Shown here: piece after piece, positions 52,035 to 61,389 of the stretch | How positions within the stretch are numbered: position 1 is the stretch's first letter | How the letters are laid out: each line of letters begins with the position of its first letter | Assembly (NCBI GenBank): GCA_020832415.1 | Contig: JAFIES010000141.1 | Coordinates: 1-64,000, forward strand | DNA: 64,000 nt | From: Balneolaceae bacterium | Lineage (GTDB): Bacteria; Bacteroidota; Rhodothermia; Balneolales; Balneolaceae | Direction of reading: 5' to 3' | The notes under the pieces: generated by a model | The model's database searches: none | What the model was told of the DNA's origin: nothing | Seen by the model: the letters and a program-made list of their open reading frames with translations, nothing else | Translations under genes and position numbers: made by a program

Positions 52035-53570
52035 ATGCTATTAAAATATATAGAAAACAAACAATCTAACGTCAAAACCGAAGTGCTTGCCGGGCTTACC
52101 GTATCTCTTGCTCTCGTTCCTGAAGCGGTGGCGTTTTCGCTCATAGCAGGGCTTAGCCCACTCGTTGGGCTCTATAGTGCTTTCATTATAGGCTTAATTA
52201 CAGCCGTGATGGGTGGCCGGCCGGGAATGATCTCCGGTGCTACAGGTGCAATTGCTGTTGTAATTGTAAGCCTGGTGATGAATCACGGAGTGGAGTACCT
52301 TTTTGCTGCTGTTGTGCTGATGGGACTCATTCAGCTGGCAGTTGGCAGCCTGAAACTTGGTAAATTGATCAGGCTGGTTCCGCACCCCGTTGTGTTTGGA
52401 TTTGTGAACGGGCTTGCCATTCTGATTTTTCTCTCACAACTCAACGAATTTAAAGTATCGGGAGGCACTGCAGGTGGTGATTGGCTTAGCGGAACCCCAC
52501 TCTATCTGATGCTCGGCCTTGTGCTGACTACGATGGCTATCATCTATTTTCTGCCAAAAATCACAAAAGCGGTACCGCCTTCATTGGCTGCAATCGGGGC
52601 GGTTTCTGTGGTTGTGATCTTTCTTGGCCTGCCAACAAGAACCGTTGGGGATATCGCCTCCATTTCCGGTGGACTTCCGCAATTTCATCTGCCCGTTGTA
52701 CCCATCAACTTGGAAACTCTCGCAATTATTTTTCCATACGCTTTTATCATGGCAATGGTTGGGTTGATAGAAAGCCTGCTCACCCTAACAGTTGTGGATG
52801 AGATGACCGAAACCCGCGGCAAAGGAAACAAAGAGTGTATGGCGCAAGGAACTGCTAATTTGGTAACCGGTTTCTTTGGTGGCATGGGTGGCTGTGCGAT
52901 GATTGGTCAAAGCATTATCAATGTGAGCTCGGGTGGGCGAAGCAGAGTATCGAGCACTGTGGCCGCTGTTGCCCTGCTGATGTTTATACTTTTTGGGGCA
53001 TCCATTATCGAGCAAATTCCAATGGCTGCACTGGTTGGATTGATGATTATGGTTGCCATTGGAACCTTTGAATGGGCAAGCCTAAAAATTATCGGAAAAG
53101 TGCCTGTTACGGATATTGTGGTAATGGTTATGGTAATGTTTGTAACCGTTGTACTCCATAACCTCGCTCTTGCTGTTCTTGTCGGTGTGATAATTTCAGC
53201 CTTGGCATTTGCCTGGGAAAACGCAAAGAGAATCCGTGCCAGGAAGCATGTTGATGAGTCCGGAGCCAAACACTACCAAATTTACGGCCCACTGTTCTTC
53301 GCTTCCGTCACCGCCTTCCACGAAAAGTTTGATGTGATTAACGATCCCGATCATATATACATAGACTTTGAGGAGTCTACTGTGGCAGATCACTCCGCAA
53401 TTGACGCATTAAATAAAGTAACCGGGCGTTACAACCGAATTGGTAAAAAAGTGAGCATTATAAACCTCGATAATAATTCGAAACATCTGCTCAATAAAGC
53501 AGGGAGCATCATTGAAGTGGATTACAATAAAAAAATTGATCCTACAAAACCCGTTAAGCAAACCGCATAA
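52035..53570 (+). CDS. SulP-family anion transporter with STAS domain
   Basis: A 511-residue permease. The N-terminal region has the SulP signature EVLAGLTVSLALVPEAVAFS and SATGAIAVV-type repeats (RPGMISGATGAIAVV), with about 12-14 helices to residue 400. Residues from about 410 form a C-terminal STAS domain (GPLFFASVTAFHEKF, IDFEESTVADHSAIDAL). Family members carry sulfate, bicarbonate or other anions with Na+ or H+. Substrate is not predictable by eye. Ends before a bidirectional terminator. Confidence 0.93.
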   Translation: MLLKYIENKQSNVKTEVLAGLTVSLALVPEAVAFSLIAGLSPLVGLYSAFIIGLITAVMGGRPGMISGATGAIAVVIVSLVMNHGVEYLFAAVVLMGLIQLAVGSLKLGKLIRLVPHPVVFGFVNGLAILIFLSQLNEFKVSGGTAGGDWLSGTPLYLMLGLVLTTMAIIYFLPKITKAVPPSLAAIGAVSVVVIFLGLPTRTVGDIASISGGLPQFHLPVVPINLETLAIIFPYAFIMAMVGLIESLLTLTVVDEMTETRGKGNKECMAQGTANLVTGFFGGMGGCAMIGQSIINVSSGGRSRVSSTVAAVALLMFILFGASIIEQIPMAALVGLMIMVAIGTFEWASLKIIGKVPVTDIVVMVMVMFVTVVLHNLALAVLVGVIISALAFAWENAKRIRARKHVDESGAKHYQIYGPLFFASVTAFHEKFDVINDPDHIYIDFEESTVADHSAIDALNKVTGRYNRIGKKVSIINLDNNSKHLLNKAGSIIEVDYNKKIDPTKPVKQTA

Positions 53571-53622
53571 TGAGGCATATTGAATATTGTTTATTGAAAA
53601 AGCACCTGATCAATTGAATATA

Positions 53623-53659
53623 AAAAAGGCACTCCACGCTTTCACGAGAGTGCCTTTTA
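53623..53659. terminator. bidirectional terminator between sulP and the next convergent gene
   Basis: AAAAGGCACTC and GAGTGCCTTTT form a perfect 11-bp stem with an intervening loop of about 12 bases. A/T runs on both sides suit termination in both directions. Confidence 0.85.
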
Positions 53660-53679
53660 ACTGTATTCGTTCCTGTTGA

Positions 53680-54102
53680 TTATTCTGATTTTGGAAACAG
53701 ATCTTTGTTAATCAGAAAGATATATGGTATTACGTATACCCAGTGCCTGACCAGCGAGCCGATTGCCATATCAGGCCCCACATTCAGCCCCATTACACCT
53801 GCGCCCACGAGGGGGAACATAAAGAACCACACAAGTGCTACAGTTTGGGCTGTAATGAATATAAATGGCCGCAACCAGGCCGGCCCAAAAAGTGAGGGTG
53901 CAATACCGGCGTAGAGAATAGCCAGTAACGCTCCGTTACTATAGTGTCCAAATACACCATATGCCAGGCCAAGTCCTGTTTTTTCACCAAGCAAGGCGGG
54001 AATATCCCACCAGCCCATACCCATCACTAATCCAAAAACATCGAAAAGGATGGTTCCTAATAATCCGGCAATAATTGCATTCGTCCAGTTTATCGTATGC
54101 AT
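53680..54102 (-). CDS. four-helix membrane protein of unknown function
   Basis: A 140-residue protein with four helices (ATG at 54102). Gly-rich helix 1 (AIIAGLLGTILFDVFGLVMG) and a segment with YGVFGHYSNGALLAILYAG resemble DUF6789-like membrane proteins, but this is by general look. A His in VRHWVYVIPYIF lies before the last helix. It follows the AhpD-like gene by 12 bases on the same strand and is probably co-transcribed. Confidence 0.65.
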   Translation of the reverse strand: MHTINWTNAIIAGLLGTILFDVFGLVMGMGWWDIPALLGEKTGLGLAYGVFGHYSNGALLAILYAGIAPSLFGPAWLRPFIFITAQTVALVWFFMFPLVGAGVMGLNVGPDMAIGSLVRHWVYVIPYIFLINKDLFPKSE

Positions 54103-54114
54103 CTTCAGCCCCGT

Positions 54115-54663
54115 TTAACTTACAGTTTCTGTGAGTTCAGGTGCTGCCGGGAAATCTACTGGTACATCTGTTACATTGTGGAGGAAGTTGGTAGTGGCTT
54201 TCTCTCCAATGTTTACAATTACATCTACCAGATTCTCCTTTGTATAACCGGCATTGAAGAAATTTTCCAGAACAGTGTCTGAAATTTTTCCGCGGTTCAC
54301 TGCAACGGCTTTACTCAGTTTGGCAAGTGCATCAAATTTTCCGTTAAAAGATGCATGGCCTTTTCTCAATTCGATGGTTTGTTCTTCAGTAAAACCATTC
54401 ATCTTTCCAATGGCAGTGTGGGCCGCCTGGCAGTAAGTACATCCGTTTACCTGGCTAACTACAAGGTTAATCACCTCTTTCTCTTTATTGTTGAGTGATG
54501 TTTTACCATTGGCAAATGCAAGATAGCGCGCCGGGGCATGCTCTGAATATGCATAGGTTGCATAGATATTTGGAACAAATCCAACTTTTGACTCAAGATC
54601 ATCAAAAATCTTTTTGTTCTGTTCTTTTATGTCGTTACGGGTGGGTACATTAAAAGGTCTCAT
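54115..54663 (-). CDS. carboxymuconolactone decarboxylase/AhpD-like protein
   Basis: A 182-residue all-helical protein with the redox motif NGCTYCQAAHTAIGKMNGF (CxxCxxxH), the active site of AhpD-type thiol hydroperoxidases. The N-terminal FVPNIYATYAYSEHAPARYLAFAN segment matches the CMD/peroxidase-like fold. Some homologues reduce peroxides with an AhpC partner; no AhpC gene is here. A 12-bp inverted repeat sits just before its start codon. A distinct CMD protein is encoded at 56862. Confidence 0.85.
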   Translation of the reverse strand: MRPFNVPTRNDIKEQNKKIFDDLESKVGFVPNIYATYAYSEHAPARYLAFANGKTSLNNKEKEVINLVVSQVNGCTYCQAAHTAIGKMNGFTEEQTIELRKGHASFNGKFDALAKLSKAVAVNRGKISDTVLENFFNAGYTKENLVDVIVNIGEKATTNFLHNVTDVPVDFPAAPELTETVS

Positions 54664-54670
54664 AATAATT

Positions 54671-54726
54671 ATCCGTTTGTTTTTTGTTTATGTTTAATCT
54701 GAAACTAACTTCGCAAACAAACGGAT
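54671..54726. promoter_or_regulatory. 12-bp inverted repeat in the AhpD-like gene leader
   Basis: ATCCGTTTGTTT (54671-54682) and AAACAAACGGAT (54715-54726) are perfect inverted copies 32 bases apart. The proximal arm ends 8 bases before the AhpD-like ATG (minus strand), so it overlaps the ribosome-binding region. It may be a protein-binding operator (an AraC-family gene is adjacent) or an mRNA hairpin controlling translation. Confidence 0.6.
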
Positions 54727-54764
54727 GGAGTAAAATGGCAGGATTACACGGTTGATTGTCAATA

Positions 54765-55613
54765 TTACCCGAGAGGCAGCTGATCTTTTTGATTTTTGAA
54801 TTCGGTTGTTGTCATACCGGTATGATTTTTAAACAGTTTGCTGAACTGAGCCGGATCAGAATACCCCAGTTCATACCCCACCTCTTTGGCAGTTTTATCT
54901 GTGTAGAAAAGCATTCGTTTTGCCTCCATAATTACCCTGTTATGAATTACACGAAGGGGAGAATCCTCGGAGTATTTGCTAAAAATATTGGTGATTGTTT
55001 TGGGAGATTTGTACATGAGCTCTGCGTATTCGCCAACCGATTTCTTTGTTTTAAAATGCTCCTCAACCAACACATTAAACGATCTTATTAAATCTATATC
55101 TGATTGATTTTCATTGGATTTTAATATCTGATCCTTTGCAAGCCGCGTACACCTGATTATCAGCCTTTTCAACAAAATCCGCAGCATCTCTTCCTGGTTA
55201 GCATCTGCAACAGAGAACTCCTCTTCAAGTACAGAAAATAGTGTTTTGAGACGCCTGGTCTCATCCTGATCTAATTTTAATACCGGCGAGCTGTTTGATC
55301 CGAAAAAGAGGAGTCCATTACAGGATACTTCGCTGTCGTAGGTATGCACACAGTAAAATTCCCTGTTGAAAAAGAGGCTTCTGAGATTTTCACCGAACTT
55401 GTCAATATGAACTTTATGAAGATACGTTGTACAAAGCAGGTGATACGGTTCAAGTTCTATTTTACGGTCATCGATATACAGTGATATGACCTGTGCTCCG
55501 TCGTTCCAGAGAAACATCATATACCTGCCACTATCAACAAACTCTTTAGGGAAGCCCCTGGCCATAGCAATGTGCGCACCAATTTCACGATTTGTATATC
55601 TGTTCATTATCAA
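54765..55613 (-). CDS. AraC-family transcriptional regulator
   Basis: A 282-residue protein. The N-terminal about 165 residues form a cupin-like sensor region with no identified ligand. The C-terminal 100 residues form the double helix-turn-helix of AraC proteins: SVGEYAELMYKSPKTITNIF, then KEVGYELGYSDPAQFSKLFKNHTGMTTTEF. The start overlaps the DUF3179 stop (ATGA), so both are in one transcript. It is followed by the inverted repeat at 54671 and the AhpD-like gene, its likeliest target. Confidence 0.9.
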   Translation of the reverse strand: MIMNRYTNREIGAHIAMARGFPKEFVDSGRYMMFLWNDGAQVISLYIDDRKIELEPYHLLCTTYLHKVHIDKFGENLRSLFFNREFYCVHTYDSEVSCNGLLFFGSNSSPVLKLDQDETRRLKTLFSVLEEEFSVADANQEEMLRILLKRLIIRCTRLAKDQILKSNENQSDIDLIRSFNVLVEEHFKTKKSVGEYAELMYKSPKTITNIFSKYSEDSPLRVIHNRVIMEAKRMLFYTDKTAKEVGYELGYSDPAQFSKLFKNHTGMTTTEFKNQKDQLPLG

Positions 55614-56719
55614 TCAACCATTTTGGTTTCAGGGTAAAATACAAGCCATGCAAAAGCAAAGTAATCTCCATATATCTTTGTATCCATTTGCGTGCCTTTG
55701 AGTGGCCCTTCAATTGCCTGGCCGGCTATATTCCAGGTGCTCCCGCTATTTTTATCGCGTATTTTGCCTGAATGAAATTCAAACTCAAGCTTTTCACCAT
55801 CAACCAAAGGAGAAAATACTCCGGTAGCCCCATCATCGCGTGAGCGATGTATCGTGCGATTATCCATGGCAGAAGCCATCCCATCAAGATGAAATATCAC
55901 AATTGGTTCACCGCCAACTGTATCGTGCAGCACACGCTTTTCTTTTGTTACGCTATAGGTATATCCTTTTACCTCTGCTTCTGTACGTACACCAATAACC
56001 TTTTCCATAGGGCTTATCTCTCCCGGAACATCATTTTTCAGCAGGAAGGGAGAGTTATTGATATCATCATACCCCGCATAAGGGTTTTCTCCATAATTTC
56101 TGCGGTGCCCCGTTTCCCTTGAAAGCACAGGGGCCTCGGGATGTGCTTGCCTGAACTGCTCAAAAGAGATCAACTGGCTTGGCACAATTTTCAGAAAATC
56201 ACCGGTATACACACTTACCAACGCTTCACCTGAAAATTGCTGCCATAAACTTTCGGTTTCACGATCATACATTATCATATCAGAATGACGAAGTAATCCA
56301 GATACTCCAAACTCAAGCACTTCACCATTGTGCCTTCGGTCGAAAACAATTGCTGAATAACAGAGCGGACAGAAAGTAACTGAAACGGGAACACCGCCTA
56401 TCACGTCGTTGGCAATTTCGTGCCACATTAATATCTGGATTGGGTATGCCCGTGCTTCACCATCTATTTCAAGTGATATTACAGGTTCGCGATCCCGAAG
56501 CCAGCCTGAGGCTTCATTCTGGCTAACAAATTTGGGGTTATCAATAGAAGGAATCCCGTCTTTACCCGGTCCGCCATCGATAAGTTCGTTTAGATCGATG
56601 CTGCGTTTTTCAAAATTGGTTTCAAAACCACGAATGTCTTGAGCTAACGCTTCGGATAAGCTACATCCAAAATAGAATAAAAGGATGCTGTAAATAACCG
56701 GTTTTATTTTATGAATCAT
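55610..56719 (-). CDS. DUF3179 secreted protein
   Basis: A 369-residue exported protein: signal peptide (VIYSILLFYFGCSLSEALA), then DUF3179 with ARAYPIQILMWHEIANDVIGG, VSVTFCPLCYSAIVFDR (two Cys as CPLC), ESLWQQFSGEALV and a C-terminal GTQMDTKIYGDYFAFAW. The conserved Cys pair and His suggest metal or redox chemistry, but no activity is established for the family. The frame also includes a Cys in the signal (FGC). It leads an operon with the AraC regulator. Confidence 0.9.
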   Translation of the reverse strand: MIHKIKPVIYSILLFYFGCSLSEALAQDIRGFETNFEKRSIDLNELIDGGPGKDGIPSIDNPKFVSQNEASGWLRDREPVISLEIDGEARAYPIQILMWHEIANDVIGGVPVSVTFCPLCYSAIVFDRRHNGEVLEFGVSGLLRHSDMIMYDRETESLWQQFSGEALVSVYTGDFLKIVPSQLISFEQFRQAHPEAPVLSRETGHRRNYGENPYAGYDDINNSPFLLKNDVPGEISPMEKVIGVRTEAEVKGYTYSVTKEKRVLHDTVGGEPIVIFHLDGMASAMDNRTIHRSRDDGATGVFSPLVDGEKLEFEFHSGKIRDKNSGSTWNIAGQAIEGPLKGTQMDTKIYGDYFAFAWLVFYPETKMVD

Positions 56720-56861
56720 AATGTCACGTTTTTCTTGTCAAGAAACTGATTTACCCCAAACGATCCATAACAATTGTGTAACAAGTTGATTCGCATTGTA
56801 TGAATCGTAACGATTTTGTTTATAATTAATACAACTAAAAATCTAACCTGGCTGAAAGCAG

Positions 56862-57419
56862 ATGGCATATATCAAAACTATATCACCCGAAAATGCTGAT
56901 GGCAACCTGAAACAGATCTATCGTGATCTGGAGGCATCCCGGGGTAAAATTGCTGAAGTACATAAAATTCAGAGCCTGAACCCGGAAGCACTTGTAGCCC
57001 ATATGGAACTCTATATGGCTATCATGTTTGGCAAATCGCCGCTGAAACGTTATCAGCGGGAAATGATTGGGGTGGTAACGTCTGCTACTAACCGCTGCGC
57101 CTATTGTATCAATCACCATGAGCAAGCACTGCTCGCCTACTGGAAAGAGAGGTCAAAAACGAAACTTCTGATTTCAAACCGTTCTGAACTGAACCTTTCG
57201 GACACCGACCACCTGCTTTGCAACCTGGCTGAGAAGCTAACTCTTAACCAAAGCCAGGATTATTCAGAAGATATTAGAATCATGCAAAATGCCTGTATCG
57301 AAGATCGTGCCATATTAGATGCGGTGCAGGTAATTGCCTATTTCAACTTTGTAAACCGAATGGTTCTGGGACTGGGAGCAGAGTTTTCGGAAGAAGAGAT
57401 GAAAGGCTATAAGTATTAA
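56862..57419 (+). CDS. peroxidase-related CMD-family protein
   Basis: A 185-residue AhpD/CMD-fold protein with CAYCINHHEQAL (CxxCxxxH) and the family lead QSLNPEALVAHMELYMAIMFG, plus MIGVVTSATN. It resembles the 'uncharacterised peroxidase-related enzyme' group. It is divergent from the DUF3179/AraC operon over 140 bases that contain no clear operator. It may act with the AhpD-like protein at 54115 in thiol redox or peroxide defence. Confidence 0.87.
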   Translation: MAYIKTISPENADGNLKQIYRDLEASRGKIAEVHKIQSLNPEALVAHMELYMAIMFGKSPLKRYQREMIGVVTSATNRCAYCINHHEQALLAYWKERSKTKLLISNRSELNLSDTDHLLCNLAEKLTLNQSQDYSEDIRIMQNACIEDRAILDAVQVIAYFNFVNRMVLGLGAEFSEEEMKGYKY

Positions 57420-57614
57420 ATGGGGCAATTTCTATTACTTGATGCCGAATATTGCTAAAAATGTGATGGTTTTGTGCTTTCTTTTTTCAAACAATCGATC
57501 ATCTTACTGTTCGAATACCGGTAATTCTCTGTTATCCACTTATGGAGATCCGTAGTTATTCGTTCATACTTGAAGCTGCAGCAGTTTAATTGCAATCTAT
57601 TAAAAGTTCGTATT

Positions 57615-57956
57615 GTGGAATTTAGTGATATATATAGTTGGTTTATGGGACTCGGTGAGCCTTACGGTGTAGATCCCATTATTTTCGGTTCGATCTACGT
57701 AGGTGCAATTCCAATATTCTGGCTGGCTATTATCTGGCTGGTCAGCAACATCAAAGCGAAACGTTCTGTAACAGGGCCTGTGCTATTGGCTTGTAACTGC
57801 GCAATTTCAGCGTATGTTTACCTGATAATCGCAGGAGAAAATGTGCCGGTGTGGGTATATGGGCTGATTGTTGCCATTATTATTTATGCAATTTACTCAA
57901 CGCTTAAAAAAGTAAAACAGAAAAAAGAGGAGTTACTCAATGAAGCATCAGTATGA
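57615..57956 (+). CDS. small membrane protein upstream of the disulfide oxidoreductase
   Basis: A 113-residue protein with three predicted helices (around [41 protein letters not shown] and [20 protein letters not shown]) and a Lys-rich tail. There is no ATG; the GTG at 57615 gives [14 protein letters not shown] and a TTG at 57570 is the other option. It overlaps the next gene by 17 bases. Function unknown; the coupling suggests it works with that flavoprotein. Confidence 0.65.
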   Translation: MEFSDIYSWFMGLGEPYGVDPIIFGSIYVGAIPIFWLAIIWLVSNIKAKRSVTGPVLLACNCAISAYVYLIIAGENVPVWVYGLIVAIIIYAIYSTLKKVKQKKEELLNEASV

Positions 57957-59385
57957 TTTAATCGTGATCGGGGGAGGAGCAGCAGGATTAACGGCCTCAG
58001 GTGTTGCAGTAAGTTTAGGTGCAAAAACTATGATGATAGAGAAGGCCAGGCTTGGAGGTGATTGCACCTGGTATGGCTGTGTGCCGAGTAAAGTATTGCT
58101 TAATCTTGGCAAAAAAACTGCTCTATCGGGTAAACCTGTAGACTTCTCAGTCGTGCGAAAGAAACTTGACAACATTCGCCACGACATCTACGAAGAAGCA
58201 GATGACCCTGAAAAATTCCGGGAGATGGGTATTGATGTTGAAGAAGGGGAAGCAACGTTTACTGATAAACAGACCATCCGGATCAAAAACAGTGATGGAA
58301 TTCTGCGCGAAGTAAGCTCTAAATACTTTGTAATTGCCACCGGGGCAAAAGCGTTTGTTCCGCCCATTCCCGGCCTTGATAAAACTCCCCATCTCACAAA
58401 TCACAATCTGTTTGAAATAGATGAACTGCCGAAAAGCATGATCATTGTTGGAGGCGGCCCAATTGGGACAGAGATGGCGCAGGCTTTCCAGAATCTCGGC
58501 ACGAAGATAACCGTAGTGGATATGCTGGATACGATTCTTGTCAACGATCATCCGGATCTGACAGCCATCCTGAAAGAGCACCTGGAGAAACAGGGAGTAA
58601 CTTATGAATTGGGTGCGGGTGTTAAATCGGTATCGGGGAACAAAAACTCTGTAGAGGTTACCATTGAACGTGGCGGTAAAACGAAAGTACTTAAAGGAGA
58701 AAAACTGCTCATGGCAACGGGACGACGGGCCAACTACGAGCCTTTAAATCTTGATGCCGCCGGTGTGCAAACGGGCAAACAGGGCGTAACTGTAAACGAT
58801 AAATGCCGCACCAACGTAAAGCATATCTATGCCATTGGTGACGTAACCGGTCGCTACCAGTTCACCCACATGTCAGAGCATATGGCCAAAATTGCAGTGA
58901 GTAATGCTCTCTTGAAATTTCCCATGAAGATGGATCACAAACATGTGCCGTGGGTTACCTACACAGATCCTGAGGTAGCACATGTGGGAGCCACCCAGAA
59001 GCAACTTGACGAAACCGGAGTGAAGTATGCAACCTACAAGTTTCCTTACAACATGATTGACCGGGCCATTACCGATGAAAAGACGGAAGGGTGGATCTAT
59101 GTGTATGCTAAAAAGCTAAATGGTAAAATTCTAGGGGCTGATATAATCGGGGCACATGCCGGCGAATTAATCAGCCAGTATGCACTGGCGATGAAGAACG
59201 GTGTAACATTAAAAAACATGGCCGATACTATTTATCCCTACCCCAGCTATGCGCTTGGAGCAAGGCGGGCAGCCGACCAATGGTATGTAAGAAATCAGAG
59301 TGTTGGGTTGGTAAAATGGATTAAACGCATTTTTGGTTATCGCGGCCCGTTGCCCGATCTCAGCGATCCCGATAAAATTGTTTGA
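57940..59385 (+). CDS. mercuric-reductase-like pyridine nucleotide-disulfide oxidoreductase
   Basis: A 481-residue flavoprotein. FAD-binding [20 protein letters not shown], redox-active Cys pair in [24 protein letters not shown]-binding [35 protein letters not shown] and a dimerisation domain with the [17 protein letters not shown] His/Pro region replaced by PYPSY. It resembles the MerA/dihydrolipoamide dehydrogenase family but lacks the N-terminal heavy-metal domain and C-terminal Cys pair of MerA, so mercury reduction is unlikely to be assumed. A large hairpin follows at 59442. Confidence 0.88.
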   Translation: MKHQYDLIVIGGGAAGLTASGVAVSLGAKTMMIEKARLGGDCTWYGCVPSKVLLNLGKKTALSGKPVDFSVVRKKLDNIRHDIYEEADDPEKFREMGIDVEEGEATFTDKQTIRIKNSDGILREVSSKYFVIATGAKAFVPPIPGLDKTPHLTNHNLFEIDELPKSMIIVGGGPIGTEMAQAFQNLGTKITVVDMLDTILVNDHPDLTAILKEHLEKQGVTYELGAGVKSVSGNKNSVEVTIERGGKTKVLKGEKLLMATGRRANYEPLNLDAAGVQTGKQGVTVNDKCRTNVKHIYAIGDVTGRYQFTHMSEHMAKIAVSNALLKFPMKMDHKHVPWVTYTDPEVAHVGATQKQLDETGVKYATYKFPYNMIDRAITDEKTEGWIYVYAKKLNGKILGADIIGAHAGELISQYALAMKNGVTLKNMADTIYPYPSYALGARRAADQWYVRNQSVGLVKWIKRIFGYRGPLPDLSDPDKIV

Positions 59386-59441
59386 TTGATAATAGGTATA
59401 GAAATTTTTATATAAATGAGTCTATGTAATGTGTGTTGGAA

Positions 59442-59493
59442 AATGCCACAGAAACACTGAAATCTCTGAGTTTTCGTCTGTTTCTGTGGCATT
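59442..59493. terminator. large hairpin between convergent genes
   Basis: AATGCCACAGAAAC (59442-59455) and GTTTCTGTGGCATT (59480-59493) form a perfect 14-bp stem with a 24-base loop, between the flavoprotein and the convergent cupin gene. Flanking T-runs are weak. Confidence 0.7.
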
Positions 59494-59527
59494 AAAGTAA
59501 GTTGGCATGATCACCGGTTATATTTAC

Positions 59528-60019
59528 TTAGTTACCCGCATCAGCCAGCCGGGGATCATCTTCAGGGTTGATGTATTCAATACCCCATGGGCCATTTCCA
59601 TGCAGCTGAATTACTGTTCTCTCCTCTACATAACCAAACATCGGTTCACCTGGGGGCATAATGGCCAGCCCACCTACGGGAAGCTTACGGGTTTCATCCG
59701 GGTTATACTCCCTGCCATGTGCAAAGTAGAGTGTTCCTTCAAGTACGGTAACCCGTTCATACTCCGGATGGATATGCGGCCTGATTATATATCCCGGTTC
59801 AAGAGTCAGTCTGAAGGTGAAGGGCTCTTCCTGTGATAAATCGCCTTCAATAAATGCGATTGAAGCCCCCTCACCCATCGATGCAACAGGCCCCCATTCA
59901 AGTTCATCCGGCGTAATCATTAAATGGTTATCGTGCCATTCCTGGGCAATTACAGGGTTACAAAACAGAATAAGTAGTAGTCCGGTTAGTAAACCTATTG
60001 GATTTAATAGTTCTCTCAT
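59528..60019 (-). CDS. secreted cupin-domain protein
   Basis: A 163-residue exported protein: signal peptide (GLLTGLLLILFCNPVIA) and a single cupin barrel. Cupin motif 1 is RPHIHPEYERVTVLEGTLYFAHG with possible metal ligands HxH...E; motif 2 is near LAIMPPGEPMFGYVEERTVIQLHG. Role unknown. It lies between the flavoprotein and arsM but transcription units are separate. Start ATG at 60019 with an AGGAGG-like sequence just upstream. Confidence 0.85.
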   Translation of the reverse strand: MRELLNPIGLLTGLLLILFCNPVIAQEWHDNHLMITPDELEWGPVASMGEGASIAFIEGDLSQEEPFTFRLTLEPGYIIRPHIHPEYERVTVLEGTLYFAHGREYNPDETRKLPVGGLAIMPPGEPMFGYVEERTVIQLHGNGPWGIEYINPEDDPRLADAGN

Positions 60020-60237
60020 CGTTACCTCCTATGATTTTTTATTAATCTGATTTATACGAAAAAAATCCAATATGAAGTACTGGAACTTACATGCTGTAGG
60101 TTCAAAAAATATATTTTTTGATAAAACATCAAATAACTAAGTCGTTCAAGCCAAATGGATTGCAGAAATAGTCCAATACTTCTAATTAATTTTCCAAATA
60201 ATAAGATTCAGGTTTTAATCATATACGATTTGTTTCC

Positions 60238-61287
60238 TTAGCAGCAACTTCCCTTATTAACAGTATCTGATGAAGAAACCTGTTCGCAGTTAAATACACC
60301 GTAGTGTACGGATCTGTCACCATCAACCCTGAAATGTTTGCTGAAGCGGGTATTCTCAACCATAGCAGCTGAATTACCACAAACCAGCATTGGTTTGCCG
60401 GCATGGAAGGTGTGATGGTCATCAAGGATGAAATGGTGTGGTGACTCATGTATGGTGCCTAGATACGTTGCCACTTGTCCATAATCTTCACAAATATCCT
60501 CAAGCGTATCGAGTTTGAAGGCACGTATGGTGAGAGACCTGAAGTTGATCATTCCTACTTTGAGCTCGATATCAGGGTCTTCAATTTCGATATCATGCCC
60601 GGTTACAACCCTGTAATCGGGATAACCAATATCGCTAAGTATTCGCCTGAAATCTTCAATATACATAGCACCGGAAAGGCATTCGCCATATAGAACCGGA
60701 TCTTCAATCAGATCTCGTGGAATTCTCCGATCAGCAAAAATATCCGAAAAATAGAGTTCCCCACCCGGTTTAAGTACCCGGAATATTTCGCTGTATACCG
60801 ATTTTTTATCGGGTGAAAGGTTGATTACACAATTTGATATTACCACATCCACTGAGTTATCATCAATACCGAGTGATTTTAAATCTTCGATATATCCTTT
60901 TCTGAAATCCACATTCGGTTTACTATACCCAAAACGCTTCATCTGTTTATCAATATTTCGGGTAGCTACATCAAGTTGTTCATCGGTCATATCCACACCA
61001 ATTACATGGCCGTTTGGTCCAACTAATTTTGACGCTACGTAGACATCTCGCCCTGTACCGCAACCAAGATCGAGAACAGTTTTACCTTCCAACGCTAGAG
61101 AAAGAGGAGAACCGCAACCATAAAATCGACTTATCACCTCATCCTCAATTTCTGACAAAATTGGTTTTAGATAATCCGGAATTACTTCAGTGGTACAGCA
61201 CGCTGTTGTTTTTAGATCTTTGGTGCTTTGAAGCACTTTCCCATAATAGTTTTGTATTGATTGAGAAACAGTTCCGTTGTTATTCAT
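60238..61287 (-). CDS. arsM: arsenite S-adenosylmethionine methyltransferase
   Basis: Methylates trivalent arsenic. The 349-residue protein has the SAM-binding VLDLGCGTGRDVYVAS motif, GVDMTDEQLDVA, and the conserved Cys set: C30-C31 (TTACCTTEV), C58 (YGCGSP), C153 (SNCVINLS) and C203 (GECLSGAMY). The C-terminal domain of about 100 residues is typical, and the end GSCC may bind metal. No ArsR regulator was seen nearby. A CcdA-like and a TlpA-like gene lie just upstream; they may supply reducing power. Confidence 0.94.
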   Translation of the reverse strand: MNNNGTVSQSIQNYYGKVLQSTKDLKTTACCTTEVIPDYLKPILSEIEDEVISRFYGCGSPLSLALEGKTVLDLGCGTGRDVYVASKLVGPNGHVIGVDMTDEQLDVATRNIDKQMKRFGYSKPNVDFRKGYIEDLKSLGIDDNSVDVVISNCVINLSPDKKSVYSEIFRVLKPGGELYFSDIFADRRIPRDLIEDPVLYGECLSGAMYIEDFRRILSDIGYPDYRVVTGHDIEIEDPDIELKVGMINFRSLTIRAFKLDTLEDICEDYGQVATYLGTIHESPHHFILDDHHTFHAGKPMLVCGNSAAMVENTRFSKHFRVDGDRSVHYGVFNCEQVSSSDTVNKGSCC

Positions 61288-61389
61288 GACGTTTTTACGT
61301 TGGTTGTTGGTATAAATGACATACGAATTTATTTATGCTTTGGATGAATTGAGCGCAAATCGCCTTAAAACCATTGTCTTCATAATGTT

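Noticed and set aside
57940-59385. Mercury resistance (merA)
   Set aside because: The flavoprotein lacks the heavy-metal domain and the C-terminal Cys pair of MerA, and no merR or merT is present.
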